The position numbers were made by a program, and so were the translations under genes. 51,544 bases of DNA from Streptococcus equinus (lineage in GTDB: Bacteria; Bacillota; Bacilli; Lactobacillales; Streptococcaceae). The notes below the pieces were generated by a model, which saw nothing but the letters and a program-made list of their open reading frames with translations, had not been told where the DNA came from and made no database searches. Positions 1 through 12,193 of this stretch are shown one piece after another. The stretch spans positions 1 to 51,544 of the forward strand of contig NZ_FNKE01000004.1 of NCBI RefSeq assembly GCF_900101445.1, given 5' to 3'. Numbering within the stretch: the first letter of the stretch is position 1; each line of letters opens with the position of its first letter.

Positions 1-150
1 TTATCCCCCGCTAGTAGGCAGGTTACCTACGCGTTACTCACCCGTTCGCAACTCTTCCAACTTTAGCAAGCTAAAGTCTTCAGCGTTCTACTTGCATGTA
101 TTAGGCACGCCGCCAGCGTTCGTCCTGAGCCAGGATCAAACTCTCATTTA
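1..150 (-). rRNA. 16S ribosomal RNA, 5' end (partial)
   Basis: Read on the minus strand, this is the universal start of bacterial 16S rRNA: the AGAGTTTGATCCTGGCTCAG primer site (about 126-145) followed by the V1 region and the conserved GAGTAACGCGTAGGTAACCTGCC stretch. Only the first 150 or so nucleotides are inside the window; the rest of the rrn operon lies beyond the left edge. The V1 stem sequence resembles that of the S. bovis/S. equinus group, which is recalled rather than aligned. The exact 5' end of the mature RNA is approximate. Confidence 0.97.
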
Positions 151-228
151 ATCTTGTTCTCATTCTGTCACTGACAGATTTATCGTTTTTTGACAGGTTA
201 CTTACGTAACCCGCACGTTTGGTTCGTA

Positions 229-248
229 TTGTTCAGTTTTCAAAGGTC
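229..248 (-). promoter_or_regulatory. boxA-like antitermination site in the rrn leader
   Basis: On the minus strand this reads GACCTTTGAAAACTGAACAA, the CTTTGAAAAC-type boxA seen in Firmicute rRNA leaders, where Nus factors load to prevent Rho-dependent or early termination. It lies between the rrn promoters and the 16S start, as expected. The assignment is by motif and position only. Confidence 0.6.
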
Positions 249-274
249 TTTGTCTCACTCGAGACAACTTCTAT

Positions 275-303
275 ATTCTATCAAATTTGAAACCCTTTGT
301 CAA
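275..303 (-). promoter_or_regulatory. rrn promoter P2
   Basis: Consensus -35 TTGACA (298-303), a 17-bp spacer and -10 TAGAAT (275-280). A G lies at suitable distance for initiation, which fits the GTP-start rrn promoters known from Firmicutes. It is the promoter closer to 16S. Confidence 0.88.
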
Positions 304-375
304 CATCTTTTTTTAAGAAATTTTCAAGATCTTTTCAAATTTGTTACCGTCGCCCTCTCGAACAACAGCTATATT

Positions 376-404
376 AGTATACTAAATTTACTACAGCGTG
401 TCAA
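376..404 (-). promoter_or_regulatory. rrn promoter P1
   Basis: Consensus -35 TTGACA (399-404), a 17-bp spacer and -10 TATACT (376-381), with a G seven bases beyond the -10. Upstream (405-450) the DNA is rich in A/T tracts that could act as an UP element. Together with P2 this gives two tandem strong promoters. The rest of the non-coding stretch 156-553 shows no gene that I can support. Confidence 0.88.
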
Positions 405-553
405 CGCTTTTATGAAACTTTTTTCAGTTTTTTTCAATTTGCTATCAGAGCCCTTTAAAATCGGTTATCGCAGCAGCAAATTGACTACGTGTCTATTCTA
501 ATACTTATTCTCTTCAAAAGCAATTAAAATGACTTTTATTTGCTTTTAAACAC

Positions 554-582
554 AAAAAAGAGGGTACTATGCCCCCCTTTTT
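554..582 (-). terminator. opp operon terminator
   Basis: On the minus strand, an 11-bp stem (AAAAAGGGGGG with CCCTCTTTTTT, including G-U pairs) ends in a T run, just beyond the oppF stop codon. Confidence 0.8.
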
Positions 583-584
583 GA

Positions 585-1517
585 TTATGATAATGCTTTT
601 TTATATTCTTCAGCTTCAGCTTCTGTAGAAAGTACAAAGTGACCTGGTGTAATTTCACGCATTTCACGTTCTTGACCATCAAGTTCTGCACTTGGGTCAT
701 AAACTTGGTGCACACGTTCACGTTCAGATTCTGGATCTGGTTCTGGAATTGCAGATAACAAGCTCTTAGTGTATGGGTGGATTGGGTTATTGTAAACATC
801 TTCAGATGTTCCAATTTCAAGCATTTTACCCCAGTGCATTACACCAATACGATCTGAAATGTATTTAACCATTGACAAATCGTGAGCGATAAAGAGATAA
901 GTCAAGCCTTTTTCGCGTTGAAGTTTTTGCATCAAGTTAACAACTTGAGCTTGAATAGACACGTCAAGCGCAGAAATTGGTTCATCAGCAATAATGAATT
1001 TTGGTTGTACAGCAAGAGCACGTGCAATACCAATACGTTGACGTTGACCACCAGAGAATTCGTGTGGGTAACGAGTCATGTGATCTTTGTTCAAACCTAC
1101 TAGAGAAAGTAATTCTTGAACTTTTTCGTCACGTTCTTCTTTACTATTAACAAGTTTGTGAATATCAAGACCTTCAGCAACGATATCACGAATTTTCATA
1201 CGTCCATTAAGACTTGCTTGGGGATCTTGGAAAATCATTTGTACATTTTTACGGAACTCATGGAGTTCTTTACCTTTAAGGTTAGAAACTGTTTCGCCGT
1301 TAAAATCAATTTCCCCGCCACTAATATCGTAAAGTTTTAAGATAGCACGTCCGACAGTTGTTTTACCAGAACCTGATTCACCAACTAGACCAAAGACTTC
1401 ACCTTCATAAATATCGAAGCTGACGTTGTTGATAGCTTTTACTTCGTTCTTTTTACCTTCGTTGAAAGTCAAAGAGACATTTTTAAGTTCAACAAGCTTT
1501 TTTCTATTTTCAGTCAT
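585..1517 (-). CDS. oppF: Oligopeptide ABC transporter, ATP-binding protein OppF
   Basis: One of the two ATPases that power oligopeptide import on the cytoplasmic face of the membrane, paired with OppD. The 310-residue product has a Walker A motif (GESGSGKTT, about residue 46), an ABC signature (FSGGQRQRIGIARA) and a Walker B (FIIADEPISALD). The C-terminal part matches the extension found after the nucleotide-binding domain in Opp/Dpp ATPases. The start overlaps the oppD stop by 8 nt, so the two are translationally coupled. It is the last gene of oppABCDF and is followed by a terminator. Lengths across the operon match my recollection of the S. mutans opp cluster rather than the longer pneumococcal Ami proteins. 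Confidence 0.95.
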   Translation of the reverse strand: MTENRKKLVELKNVSLTFNEGKKNEVKAINNVSFDIYEGEVFGLVGESGSGKTTVGRAILKLYDISGGEIDFNGETVSNLKGKELHEFRKNVQMIFQDPQASLNGRMKIRDIVAEGLDIHKLVNSKEERDEKVQELLSLVGLNKDHMTRYPHEFSGGQRQRIGIARALAVQPKFIIADEPISALDVSIQAQVVNLMQKLQREKGLTYLFIAHDLSMVKYISDRIGVMHWGKMLEIGTSEDVYNNPIHPYTKSLLSAIPEPDPESERERVHQVYDPSAELDGQEREMREITPGHFVLSTEAEAEEYKKALS

Positions 1518-2562
1518 TAAGCTTTTCTCCCTTCAAGTCTTTCCATTTTGCCCAACGTTTTTGAATTGGTAATGGTGGTGTTACTTTAGGTGCACGTTCG
1601 TCTAACAACCAAGTTGCAGCATAGTGTGTGTCACTAACTTTAAACATTGGTGGTTCTTCTTCGTAATCGATATCCAAAGCGAATTCGTTACGTGGTGCAA
1701 AAGCATCACCTTTTGGTGGGTTAAGAAGATCTGGTGGTGTACCTGGGATTGATTGTAAGCTACCAGCTTCTGTGTCAGTTGTTGGCATTGAGTTCAACAA
1801 GCCCCAAGTATATGGGTGTTGTGGGTTGTAGAAGACTTCATCTACTGTTCCATATTCGATAACCTTACCAGCGTACATAACTGCTACACGGTCAGCCATA
1901 CCAGCAACGACACCAAGGTCGTGGGTGATAAAGATGATTGATGAACCACGTTCTTTTTGAATTTTCTTCATTAGACTAAGGATTTGCGCTTGAATAGTAA
2001 CATCCAAGGCAGTTGTTGGTTCATCAGCAATCAAAACATCTGGGTTAGCAGCAAGTGCAATTGCAATAACTGCACGTTGGCGCATACCACCTGACCATTG
2101 GTGTGGATAATCATTGATGTGCTCTTCCGCATTTGGAATACCAACATTTTTCATCAAATCTAGTGCACGATTCCAAGCTTCTTGTTTTGAAACTTTTTCG
2201 TGAATCATAATTGGTTCAGCGATTTGTTGACCAATTTTCATTGTTGGGTCAAGACTTGTCATTGGATCTTGGAAAATCATCGCAATTTCATTTCCACGAA
2301 CTTTAATCCATTCGTCTTCTTTTAATTCTGTAAGTTTTTTACCTTTAAAGTCGATGTCACCTGTAATTGTAGCATTTGAAGCAGATAGCCCCATCAAAGT
2401 TTTAGTTGTTACAGATTTACCTGATCCAGATTCACCTACGATAGCAAGTGTCTCGCCTTTTTTCAAGTCGAAGTTGACGTCACGAATGGCTTTGATTTCT
2501 CCAGCGTAGGTTTGGAAATCTACATGGAGGTTTTTAACTTGTAAAATTGTTTCTTCACTCAT
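1510..2562 (-). CDS. oppD: Oligopeptide ABC transporter, ATP-binding protein OppD
   Basis: Second ATPase of the peptide importer (350 residues). Walker A is [10 protein letters not shown] near residue 44, the signature is [15 protein letters not shown], and Walker B is [12 protein letters not shown]. The C-terminal region carries the [15 protein letters not shown] stretch typical of the oligopeptide/dipeptide transporter C-terminal domain, which can bind an Fe-S cluster in some homologues. It follows oppC by 11 nt with a good ribosome site (GGAGGAAAA) and overlaps oppF by 8 nt. Confidence 0.95.
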   Translation of the reverse strand: MSEETILQVKNLHVDFQTYAGEIKAIRDVNFDLKKGETLAIVGESGSGKSVTTKTLMGLSASNATITGDIDFKGKKLTELKEDEWIKVRGNEIAMIFQDPMTSLDPTMKIGQQIAEPIMIHEKVSKQEAWNRALDLMKNVGIPNAEEHINDYPHQWSGGMRQRAVIAIALAANPDVLIADEPTTALDVTIQAQILSLMKKIQKERGSSIIFITHDLGVVAGMADRVAVMYAGKVIEYGTVDEVFYNPQHPYTWGLLNSMPTTDTEAGSLQSIPGTPPDLLNPPKGDAFAPRNEFALDIDYEEEPPMFKVSDTHYAATWLLDERAPKVTPPLPIQKRWAKWKDLKGEKLND

Positions 2563-2573
2563 ATTTTTTCCTC

Positions 2574-3605
2574 CTAACGATCACCAGATTTTGGATCAAA
2601 TGCATCACGAAGACCGTCACCTAACAAGATGAAAGCAAGTGAGATTAATACCAAAGCAAGGGCTGGTAGAGTTACTTGATAAGGGTAGTATTGTAAGTAT
2701 TCTTGAGCATCAGTAATCAATGAACCAAGTGATGCTGTTGGTGGTTTTACCCCAAGGTTAATAGCTGAAAGCACAGCTTCGTACATGATGGCACTTGGAA
2801 CTGTCATCATGATTTGAACAATAATAATCCCTGAAATATTTGGAAGGATGTGTTTAAATGCGATTTTAGGAGCACTTTCACCCAATGAACGAGCCGCAAG
2901 AACAAACTCTTGTTCACGGTAAGAAAGTGTTAGGTTACGTACTTGACGAGCCATTGATGTCCAACCAACGATAGCAATTGAAATAATGATTGATGTGACA
3001 CCATTACCAAGCAAAAGACCAAGCATTGTAACGATAACCAAGTTAGGAATTGATGAAATAACTTCGATGATACGTTGCATAACCATGTCGACACGTCCGC
3101 CAACATAACCTGAAATCAAACCATAAGTTACCCCAATCAAAAGGTCAATCAATGTTGCAACGATAGCAATAAGAAGTGAGATACGCACACCTACGATGAT
3201 ACGTTTTGCAACACTACGACCTAGGTTATCTGTACCAAGGATAAATTTTGTTCCTTCTGGAACACCTTGATCTGCATAAGCATCATTAGCTTCAGTGTTA
3301 CCAGAATAAGTAATTTTACCATTCCAGAATGGAAGGTTATCGCTAAGTTTTGGTGGAAGGTTACGGTAAGTTGTAACTTCTTTTGTATTGAAAGCATTAG
3401 CGTCATCACGTGGAACTAAAACCACAGAAATCATTGAGAATACAAGTAGAATTCCCAAGAACCACATTGAGATAACAGCTAATTTATTTTTCTTCAAACG
3501 GCGCCATGCATCTTGCATAAAAGAAAGAGCAGGCTTTTCGATTTTTTCTTGTGAGCTGGCTGAACCAACACCAACAAGTTTAAATTCTCTTGTTTTTTCT
3601 GCCAT
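2574..3605 (-). CDS. oppC: Oligopeptide ABC transporter, permease OppC
   Basis: Membrane subunit of the peptide importer (343 residues). A cytoplasmic N-terminal tail precedes the first membrane helix (about residues 40-66). A roughly 70-residue extracytoplasmic insert follows, then the five-helix binding-protein-dependent permease core. The EAA loop that contacts the ATPases is visible as EQEFVLAARSLGESAPKIAFKHILPN. The ribosome site AAGGAG lies 7 nt before ATG. It sits 11 nt after oppB and pairs with OppB to form the channel. Confidence 0.94.
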   Translation of the reverse strand: MAEKTREFKLVGVGSASSQEKIEKPALSFMQDAWRRLKKNKLAVISMWFLGILLVFSMISVVLVPRDDANAFNTKEVTTYRNLPPKLSDNLPFWNGKITYSGNTEANDAYADQGVPEGTKFILGTDNLGRSVAKRIIVGVRISLLIAIVATLIDLLIGVTYGLISGYVGGRVDMVMQRIIEVISSIPNLVIVTMLGLLLGNGVTSIIISIAIVGWTSMARQVRNLTLSYREQEFVLAARSLGESAPKIAFKHILPNISGIIIVQIMMTVPSAIMYEAVLSAINLGVKPPTASLGSLITDAQEYLQYYPYQVTLPALALVLISLAFILLGDGLRDAFDPKSGDR

Positions 3606-3616
3606 GAATAGTCTCC

Positions 3617-4531
3617 TTATTGCAAGCGTACACGTGGGTCAACAATACTTGTTGCAATATCTGTTACCAAGATAGCAACCATCAACATCATTGCATAAAC
3701 GATTGTTGTTCCCATAATTACTGGATAGTCTTTAGCTGGGATTGATGTTACAAATTGTTGACCAATTCCTGGAATTGAGAAAATTTGTTCAATCAAAGCT
3801 GAACCTGTTAGCAAGTTTGCTGCCATAGGACCAACCAAAGTCAAAACTGGAATCATTGAGTTACGGTACGCGTGTTTACGTGTCACTTGACGTTTGTTCA
3901 AACCTTTAGCAGTAGCTAATTGAATGTAGTCAGAACTCAATGTTTCAATCATTTGTCCACGGAAGAAACGTGTAACTTGGGCAAATACTGGAATTGCCAA
4001 GGCAATAGATGGCATAATGGTTTGTTCAAATGAACCCCAACCAGCAAGTGGGAACAAGCTCCATTTGAAACCAAGTGTTACTAATAGGAAGAGACCGATG
4101 ATGAATGATGGTACTGAAATACCTAGTGTAGAGATAACACTAAGTACACCATCAATCCAGTTGTTTTTGTTACGTGCTGACGCAGCACCAACTGCTAGAC
4201 CGGCAAGAAGACCAACGATTAAGGCTTGAACACCAAGTTGGATTGAAACACCCAAACGTTGTGAAATCAAACGACCAACTGGTTGGTTGATTGATTGGTA
4301 ACTTGTACCAAAATCACCATGAAGAATGTTCCATAGATAAGTAAGATATTGTTGCCAAACTGGTTTATCCAAACCATATTGTTTGTTCATCAAAGCAATC
4401 ATCTCATCAGTTAATTTTGGGTTATTATAAGGTGTCCCAGGCATAACTTGCATGAGGAAAAACGACAGGGTAACAACTACCCAGAGTGTTACAAGAAGAA
4501 TAGCAACACGTTTAAGAATGTATTTTACCAT
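3617..4531 (-). CDS. oppB: Oligopeptide ABC transporter, permease OppB
   Basis: Partner permease of OppC (304 residues). An N-terminal membrane helix (MVKYILKRVAILLVTLWVVVTLSFFLMQ) and the GTPYNNPKLT region are typical of OppB/DppB. The EAA-like loop is SSDYIQLATAKGLNKRQVTRKHAYRNS. At about 304 residues it is the short OppB type, not the roughly 500-residue AmiC type. Two strong RNA hairpins separate it from oppA, so it is probably expressed at a lower level than the binding protein. Confidence 0.94.
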   Translation of the reverse strand: MVKYILKRVAILLVTLWVVVTLSFFLMQVMPGTPYNNPKLTDEMIALMNKQYGLDKPVWQQYLTYLWNILHGDFGTSYQSINQPVGRLISQRLGVSIQLGVQALIVGLLAGLAVGAASARNKNNWIDGVLSVISTLGISVPSFIIGLFLLVTLGFKWSLFPLAGWGSFEQTIMPSIALAIPVFAQVTRFFRGQMIETLSSDYIQLATAKGLNKRQVTRKHAYRNSMIPVLTLVGPMAANLLTGSALIEQIFSIPGIGQQFVTSIPAKDYPVIMGTTIVYAMMLMVAILVTDIATSIVDPRVRLQ

Positions 4532-4551
4532 AATATTTCCTTCTCTTATTT

Positions 4552-4619
4552 GCTTTTGTTGGCAGGGGAAAAGTTTTACCTGTCAACAAAAGCAAGAATT
4601 GGTCGCAACCAATTCTTGC
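4552..4619 (-). promoter_or_regulatory. Double hairpin between oppA and oppB
   Basis: Two adjoining inverted repeats fill this intergenic stretch. One is a perfect 12-bp stem with a CGCA loop (4592-4603 with 4608-4619). The other is a 15-bp stem with one mismatch (4552-4566 with 4579-4593). Each is followed on the minus strand by a short T-rich run. This looks like a leaky terminator or mRNA-stabilising element that favours oppA transcript over oppBCDF, which suits the excess of binding protein needed over permease. Function is inferred. Confidence 0.7.
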
Positions 4620-4642
4620 CCATTATTCATACTTATTAAAGA

Positions 4643-6298
4643 TTATTTGTCTTTATAGGCATATGTAAAGTCAACTTGCAAACCAGTTGAGTTACGAACA
4701 AGACCTTTGATTGATGGATTTTGAAGTGCTTTTGTGTTACGGAAGTAAAGTGGGTTGTAGTGTGCATTGTCGTAAAGTGCTTTTTCAGCAGCTTTATAAT
4801 CATCTGCAGCAGCTACTGGATCCAAAGCATCTGTAGTCAATGCTTTTTGGTAGGCTGCATCGTATGTTGCATCGCTAAACTTACCGTAGTTATAGGCTGA
4901 ATCAGACGTAAACAATCCATAGAATGTAGATCCTTCTGGATAGTCACCACCCCAAAGTGATAGAACAACATCAAAGTTTTGTGTTTTAGAATCTTGCAAT
5001 CGTTGTTTGAATGTTACGAATTTTTCTTCTACTTTTAATCCTGGAAGAACATCTTCCCATGTTTGTTTGATGTAGTCTACTGAAGCTTTGGCAACTGGTG
5101 TGTCAGAATCAGCTGTAATTGTCAATTTAACTGATTTTTCACCGATTTCAGCAAGACCTTCTTTGAAGAGTTTTGCTGCTTGTTTTGCATCATAAGTGTA
5201 ATCTTGTGATACGTATTTAGATAAATCAGTACCATCTTCTAGGGTTTCAAGTCCTGTTGGAACAAGAGCTGTTGCTGCTTTTGAACCTGTATCGATAGCT
5301 GCTTTAACAACACCTTCACGATTTGTCGCAAGGTTAAGTGCTTGACGAATCTTAGTATTAGCTAAAGCTTTTACAGAACCTGTTTCGTTGTAAACGAGGT
5401 ATGCAGATGTTGCTTCTGGAGCATCCACAACATCTTTGTTGCTTTTATTTGCTTTATAAATTGCTTCTGTACCAGAGATGTTTGCTGTATCAAGCTCACC
5501 ATCTTTGTACATTTGCACGGCAGTATCAGGTTTTTTAACAGCTTGAACGTTAACTTTCTTCAATTTAACGTTTTTAGCGTCCCAATAGTATTTGTTTTTC
5601 ACAAGTGTGAATGAACCATTAGAACCATTCCAATTTTTAACTGTATATGGACCTGAATAAAGTGCTTTTTCAGAAGTTGTAGCGTAGTCACTTCCTGCTT
5701 TTTCCACAAAGGCTTTGTTTTGAGGAACGAAGTTAGCAAATGTCAAAAGACTCATAAATTGTGGAGATGGGCTAGATAATGTAAAGATTACTTTATTACC
5801 GTCTGCTTTAACTCCCAATTCATCAACGCTCTTAGTACCATTGATAACTTCTGCAGCATTTAAAACATGCGCATCTGATGCAAGGTAAGCATACTCTGAA
5901 GCAGTCGCTGGATCAACAATACGTTGCCATGTATAAACAAAGTCATCTGCCGTTAAATCACTACCGTCAGACCATTTAAGACCATCACGCAATGTGGCAG
6001 TGTATGTTAAACCATCTTCAGATACTTCTACTTTCTCAGCCAAGTCAGGTTTTAATTCACCGTCTTCGTTACGACGAAGTAAGTTACTACCTGAGTTACC
6101 GATAGCAATTGAAGAATAAGTATCTGTAACTTTCGAAATGTCCAAAGTGCTAATTTCAGTCGGAGTGTACCAATTAATCTCATCAGTTTTTGAAGAAGTT
6201 GATGAGCTTTTACCTCCACAAGCTGCCAAAACAGCTGTTGAGACTAAGGCTACAGCCCCAAGACCGACGCGTTTCCATGTTTTACCGTTTAGTGACAT
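4643..6298 (-). CDS. oppA: Oligopeptide-binding lipoprotein OppA
   Basis: Extracellular substrate-binding lipoprotein that captures peptides for OppBCDF. The 551-residue protein starts with a lipoprotein signal peptide with lipobox LAAC and lipidated Cys27, followed by a Ser/Gly-rich linker. The body is a family 5 solute-binding protein; the ADDFVYTWQRIVDP and LRDGLKWSDG stretches are characteristic. The ribosome site AGGAGGG precedes ATG. First gene of the operon; its upstream region holds a -10 TATAAT and unusual repeats (6373-6432). Peptide specificity cannot be read from sequence. Confidence 0.95.
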   Translation of the reverse strand: MSLNGKTWKRVGLGAVALVSTAVLAACGGKSSSTSSKTDEINWYTPTEISTLDISKVTDTYSSIAIGNSGSNLLRRNEDGELKPDLAEKVEVSEDGLTYTATLRDGLKWSDGSDLTADDFVYTWQRIVDPATASEYAYLASDAHVLNAAEVINGTKSVDELGVKADGNKVIFTLSSPSPQFMSLLTFANFVPQNKAFVEKAGSDYATTSEKALYSGPYTVKNWNGSNGSFTLVKNKYYWDAKNVKLKKVNVQAVKKPDTAVQMYKDGELDTANISGTEAIYKANKSNKDVVDAPEATSAYLVYNETGSVKALANTKIRQALNLATNREGVVKAAIDTGSKAATALVPTGLETLEDGTDLSKYVSQDYTYDAKQAAKLFKEGLAEIGEKSVKLTITADSDTPVAKASVDYIKQTWEDVLPGLKVEEKFVTFKQRLQDSKTQNFDVVLSLWGGDYPEGSTFYGLFTSDSAYNYGKFSDATYDAAYQKALTTDALDPVAAADDYKAAEKALYDNAHYNPLYFRNTKALQNPSIKGLVRNSTGLQVDFTYAYKDK

Positions 6299-6348
6299 GT
6301 GACGCCCTCCTAGTTGTTCTCTCTAAATTATATTATTTGACAAATAAA

Positions 6349-6432
6349 ATTATATCATAAAGTTTCCTTAAAGAAAATAGTTTTTTCTGAAGAGAATAGT
6401 TTTTTCTGAATTTTTTGTCAGATTTTCTGACA
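6349..6432 (-). promoter_or_regulatory. oppA promoter with operator-like repeats
   Basis: A -10 TATAAT (6349-6354, minus) has no good -35. Instead, a 19-nt unit occurs twice head to tail (6373-6391 and 6392-6410, one mismatch) over the -35 position. Next comes a perfect dyad TGTCAGA-TTT-TCTGACA (6416-6432). The TTTTCTGA core is reminiscent of CodY sites but matches only loosely (about 11/15 at best). This looks like a controlled promoter; the regulator is unknown. Confidence 0.6.
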
Positions 6433-6434
6433 CA

Positions 6435-6463
6435 CTGAAAGAAAGCGATTAATATGATATAAT
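6435..6463 (+). promoter_or_regulatory. dacA promoter
   Basis: -35 CTGAAA (6435-6440), 17-bp spacer and -10 TATAAT (6458-6463), upstream of dacA and divergent from oppA. The ribosome site AAGGA lies before ATG at 6498. Confidence 0.65.
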
Positions 6464-6497
6464 CATATTATCTAATTTTTTAACAAAGGATGGAACA

Positions 6498-7730
6498 ATG
6501 AAGAAAGTTTTTGCTGTTTTGGCCCTACTCTTGGCCTTCATTGGAAGTAAAGTTGCCGCGGATGACAACTTTGATGTAGCAGCTAAGCATGCTATCGCTG
6601 TTGAAGCTTCTACTGGTAAAGTATTATATGAAAAAGATGCAACTACACCTGATGGCATTGCTTCAATGACAAAAATACTAACAGTTTATTTGACTTATAA
6701 AGAAATCGACAAAGGAAATCTAAGTTGGGATACTAAAGTTCCTATTTCTGATTATGCTTATGATTTAACAGCTAATTCAGATGCTAGTAACGTTCCTATG
6801 GAAGCACGTGAATACACTGTTGAACAATTAGTTAATGCTGCCATGGTAGCCAGTGCCAATAGTGCTGCAATTGCTCTAGCAGAACAAATCGGTGGAACTG
6901 AAAGTAAGTTTGTTGATATGATGCAAGCTCAACTCCAAGAATGGGGAATTACCGATGCTAAATTGGTTAATGCTTCAGGTCTTAACAATAGTTATCTAGG
7001 TGATAACATTTACCCAGGTTCTAGTTCAACTGATGAAAATACTCTAAGTGCTCGTGATGTTGCCATCATTGCCCAACACTTAATCACTGAGTACCCTGAT
7101 GTTCTTAAAATCACTAACCAAGCAACTGCTGACTTTGATGGTTCTACAATGAACACTTACAACTACATGCTCAAAGGAATGCCTTACGAACGTGATGGGG
7201 TTGACGGTTTAAAAACTGGTACAACTGAACTTGCTGGTGCTTCATTTGTTGCGACTTCTACAGAAAACGGCATGCGCATTATTTCCGTTGTCATGAATGC
7301 CGATGGATGGCAAGAAAATGAATTTGCTCGTTTTGAAGCTACTAATGCACTTCTTGATTACGTTAAATCAAATTACGAAATGACAACTCTTGTTGATGCT
7401 GGCGAATCAACTAAAAACAGCAAAGCAAAAGTCAACGATGGTAAAGAAAAAACTGTCCCTGCAGTTGCTTCGCAAGAATTAAAAGTTGTCCATCGTATTG
7501 GTACTGATACTTCAGTAAAATTCTCAACAAAAGCAAAAGGTTACGAAGCTACTATTAACAAAGGTGATAAAGTCGGTTCTTTCATTTATGATGATAAACA
7601 AATCGTCGGAACTGGCTATCTAGACTCTAAACCAAGCGTACCAGCACTTGCTAAGAAAGAGGTAAAAAAAAGCATTTTTCTTAAAGTCTGGTGGAACCAC
7701 TTCGTCACTTACGTTAACGAAAAACTATAA
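6498..7730 (+). CDS. dacA: D-alanyl-D-alanine carboxypeptidase (class C low-molecular-weight PBP)
   Basis: Trims the terminal D-Ala from peptidoglycan pentapeptides at the outer face of the membrane, limiting cross-linking. The 410-residue protein has a signal peptide (about 1-21). The three penicillin-binding motifs are in order: SMTK (Ser56, Lys59), SAN (119-121) and KTG (239-241). The C-terminal beta-domain is followed by an amphipathic tail (KKSIFLKVWWNHFVTYVNEKL) that anchors such proteins to the membrane. It is a single-gene unit, divergent from oppA and ending at a terminator shared with sufB. Confidence 0.95.
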   Translation: MKKVFAVLALLLAFIGSKVAADDNFDVAAKHAIAVEASTGKVLYEKDATTPDGIASMTKILTVYLTYKEIDKGNLSWDTKVPISDYAYDLTANSDASNVPMEAREYTVEQLVNAAMVASANSAAIALAEQIGGTESKFVDMMQAQLQEWGITDAKLVNASGLNNSYLGDNIYPGSSSTDENTLSARDVAIIAQHLITEYPDVLKITNQATADFDGSTMNTYNYMLKGMPYERDGVDGLKTGTTELAGASFVATSTENGMRIISVVMNADGWQENEFARFEATNALLDYVKSNYEMTTLVDAGESTKNSKAKVNDGKEKTVPAVASQELKVVHRIGTDTSVKFSTKAKGYEATINKGDKVGSFIYDDKQIVGTGYLDSKPSVPALAKKEVKKSIFLKVWWNHFVTYVNEKL

Positions 7731-7763
7731 AAACTACCATTACTTTTCCTATTATATATAGAA

Positions 7764-7795
7764 AAAAGAGACAAGTTTAAAAACTTGTCTCTTTT
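7764..7795. terminator. Bidirectional terminator between dacA and sufB
   Basis: Perfect 15-bp inverted repeat (AAAAGAGACAAGTTT with its complement) around a 2-nt centre, with A/T runs on both sides. It therefore serves convergent dacA and sufB. Confidence 0.88.
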
Positions 7796-7798
7796 AAG

Positions 7799-9217
7799 TT
7801 ATCCAACAGAACCTTCCATTTCGTAACTAATCAAACGATTAAGTTCAACAGCATATTCCATTGGGAGTTCTTTTGTAAATGGTTCTACAAATCCCATGAC
7901 AATCATCTCTGTTGCTTCTTGTTCAGAAAGACCACGACTCATGAGATAGTAAAGTTGTTCTTCTGAGATTTTTGAAACTTTCGCCTCATGTTCAAGAGCA
8001 ACTTGTGAATTGTGAATTTCGTTAAATGGAATGGTATCTGAACTTGAAATATCATCCATCAAAATCGTATCACATTCAATGTGACTCACTGATTTTTTAG
8101 AATTTTTATTAAAAGTCACTTGACCACGATAGTCAACTTTTCCGCCACCTTTAGCAATTGATTTTGAAACAATTGATGATGAGGTATGCGGTGCGTTATG
8201 AATCATCTTAGCACCAGTATCTTGGTGTTGACCTTTATTAGCAAAGGCAATTGAGAGCATTGTCCCACGCGCACCTTCGCCATCAAGATAAACAGAAGGA
8301 TACTTCATTGTTGTTTTGGCACCGAGGTTACCATCAATCCATTCCACTGTAGCATTTTTCTTAGCTGTAGCACGTTTGGTTACCAAGTTATAGACATTAT
8401 CTGACCAGTTCTGAATAGTAGAATAACGCATATAACTACCTTCAAGAGCAAAAATCTCAACAATAGCTGCGTGAAGACTTGCTGATGAATAGTTTGGTGC
8501 GGTACAACCTTCTACATAGTGAACGCTTGCCCCTTCATCAACAATAATCAAAGTACGTTCAAATTGTCCCATCGCTTCGTTGTTGATACGGAAATAAGTT
8601 TGCAAAGGAATATCAACTTTGACACCTTTTGGGACGTAAATGAAGGTACCACCTGACCAGAAAGCTGAGTTTAAAGCAGCTAATTTGTTATCCGTTGGTG
8701 GGACTAATTTAGAGAAATATTTTTTGAAAAGCTCTGGGTATTCTTTTAATGCAGAGTCTGTATCGGTAAATACAATTCCTAGCTTGTCATACTCATCTTT
8801 CATGTTGTGGTAAACCACTTCAGATTCATACTGAGCTGAAGCACCAGCGAGATAAGCTCGTTCGGCTTCTGGAATCCCAATACGTTCAAAAGTTTCTTTG
8901 ATTTTATCTGGAACATCATCCCATGAGCGGGCAGGTTTATCAGATGCTTTTTGATAGTAAGTAATCTCATCAAAATCAATATCCGACAAATCTGGTCCCC
9001 AATCTTGCATTGGCATTTTGTTAAAAATTTCCAATGATTTCAAGCGAAATTCCAGCATCCATTCTGGCTCACCTTTTTCAGCAGATAATTCACGAACTAC
9101 GTCTTCGCTAATTCCTTTTCCTGTTGAAAAAACTGGTGTCACATCATCGTGAAAGCCATATTGATATTCACCAATATCAATTGGTTTTGGTGTTACTTTT
9201 TCGTTTTTTTCAGGCAT
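7799..9217 (-). CDS. sufB: Fe-S cluster assembly scaffold SufB
   Basis: Scaffold subunit of the SufBCD complex, on which new iron-sulfur clusters are built before transfer to apo-enzymes. The 472-residue product shows the SufB beta-helix core ([43 protein letters not shown]). The conserved C-terminal SRGL.EQEA..MIV.GF motif is shared with SufD. Ribosome site AAAGGT precedes ATG. It is the last gene of the operon, 4 nt after sufU. Likely clients in this window include the Fe-S dehydratase IlvD. Confidence 0.96.
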   Translation of the reverse strand: MPEKNEKVTPKPIDIGEYQYGFHDDVTPVFSTGKGISEDVVRELSAEKGEPEWMLEFRLKSLEIFNKMPMQDWGPDLSDIDFDEITYYQKASDKPARSWDDVPDKIKETFERIGIPEAERAYLAGASAQYESEVVYHNMKDEYDKLGIVFTDTDSALKEYPELFKKYFSKLVPPTDNKLAALNSAFWSGGTFIYVPKGVKVDIPLQTYFRINNEAMGQFERTLIIVDEGASVHYVEGCTAPNYSSASLHAAIVEIFALEGSYMRYSTIQNWSDNVYNLVTKRATAKKNATVEWIDGNLGAKTTMKYPSVYLDGEGARGTMLSIAFANKGQHQDTGAKMIHNAPHTSSSIVSKSIAKGGGKVDYRGQVTFNKNSKKSVSHIECDTILMDDISSSDTIPFNEIHNSQVALEHEAKVSKISEEQLYYLMSRGLSEQEATEMIVMGFVEPFTKELPMEYAVELNRLISYEMEGSVG

Positions 9218-9221
9218 CTAA

Positions 9222-12151
<2,930 letters not shown>

Positions 12152-12193
12152 AATTTGATGTTTACTCCTTTTTATATCCTACATACGAGTAGC

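Noticed and set aside
190..501. Open frame of 103 codons on the plus strand
   Set aside because: It covers both rrn promoters in antisense, has no ribosome site and an unusual composition.
6440..6453. Possible CcpA (cre) site in the dacA promoter
   Set aside because: AGAAAGCGATTAAT matches the cre consensus at about 12 of 14 positions but lacks symmetry; chance matches are common in AT-rich DNA.
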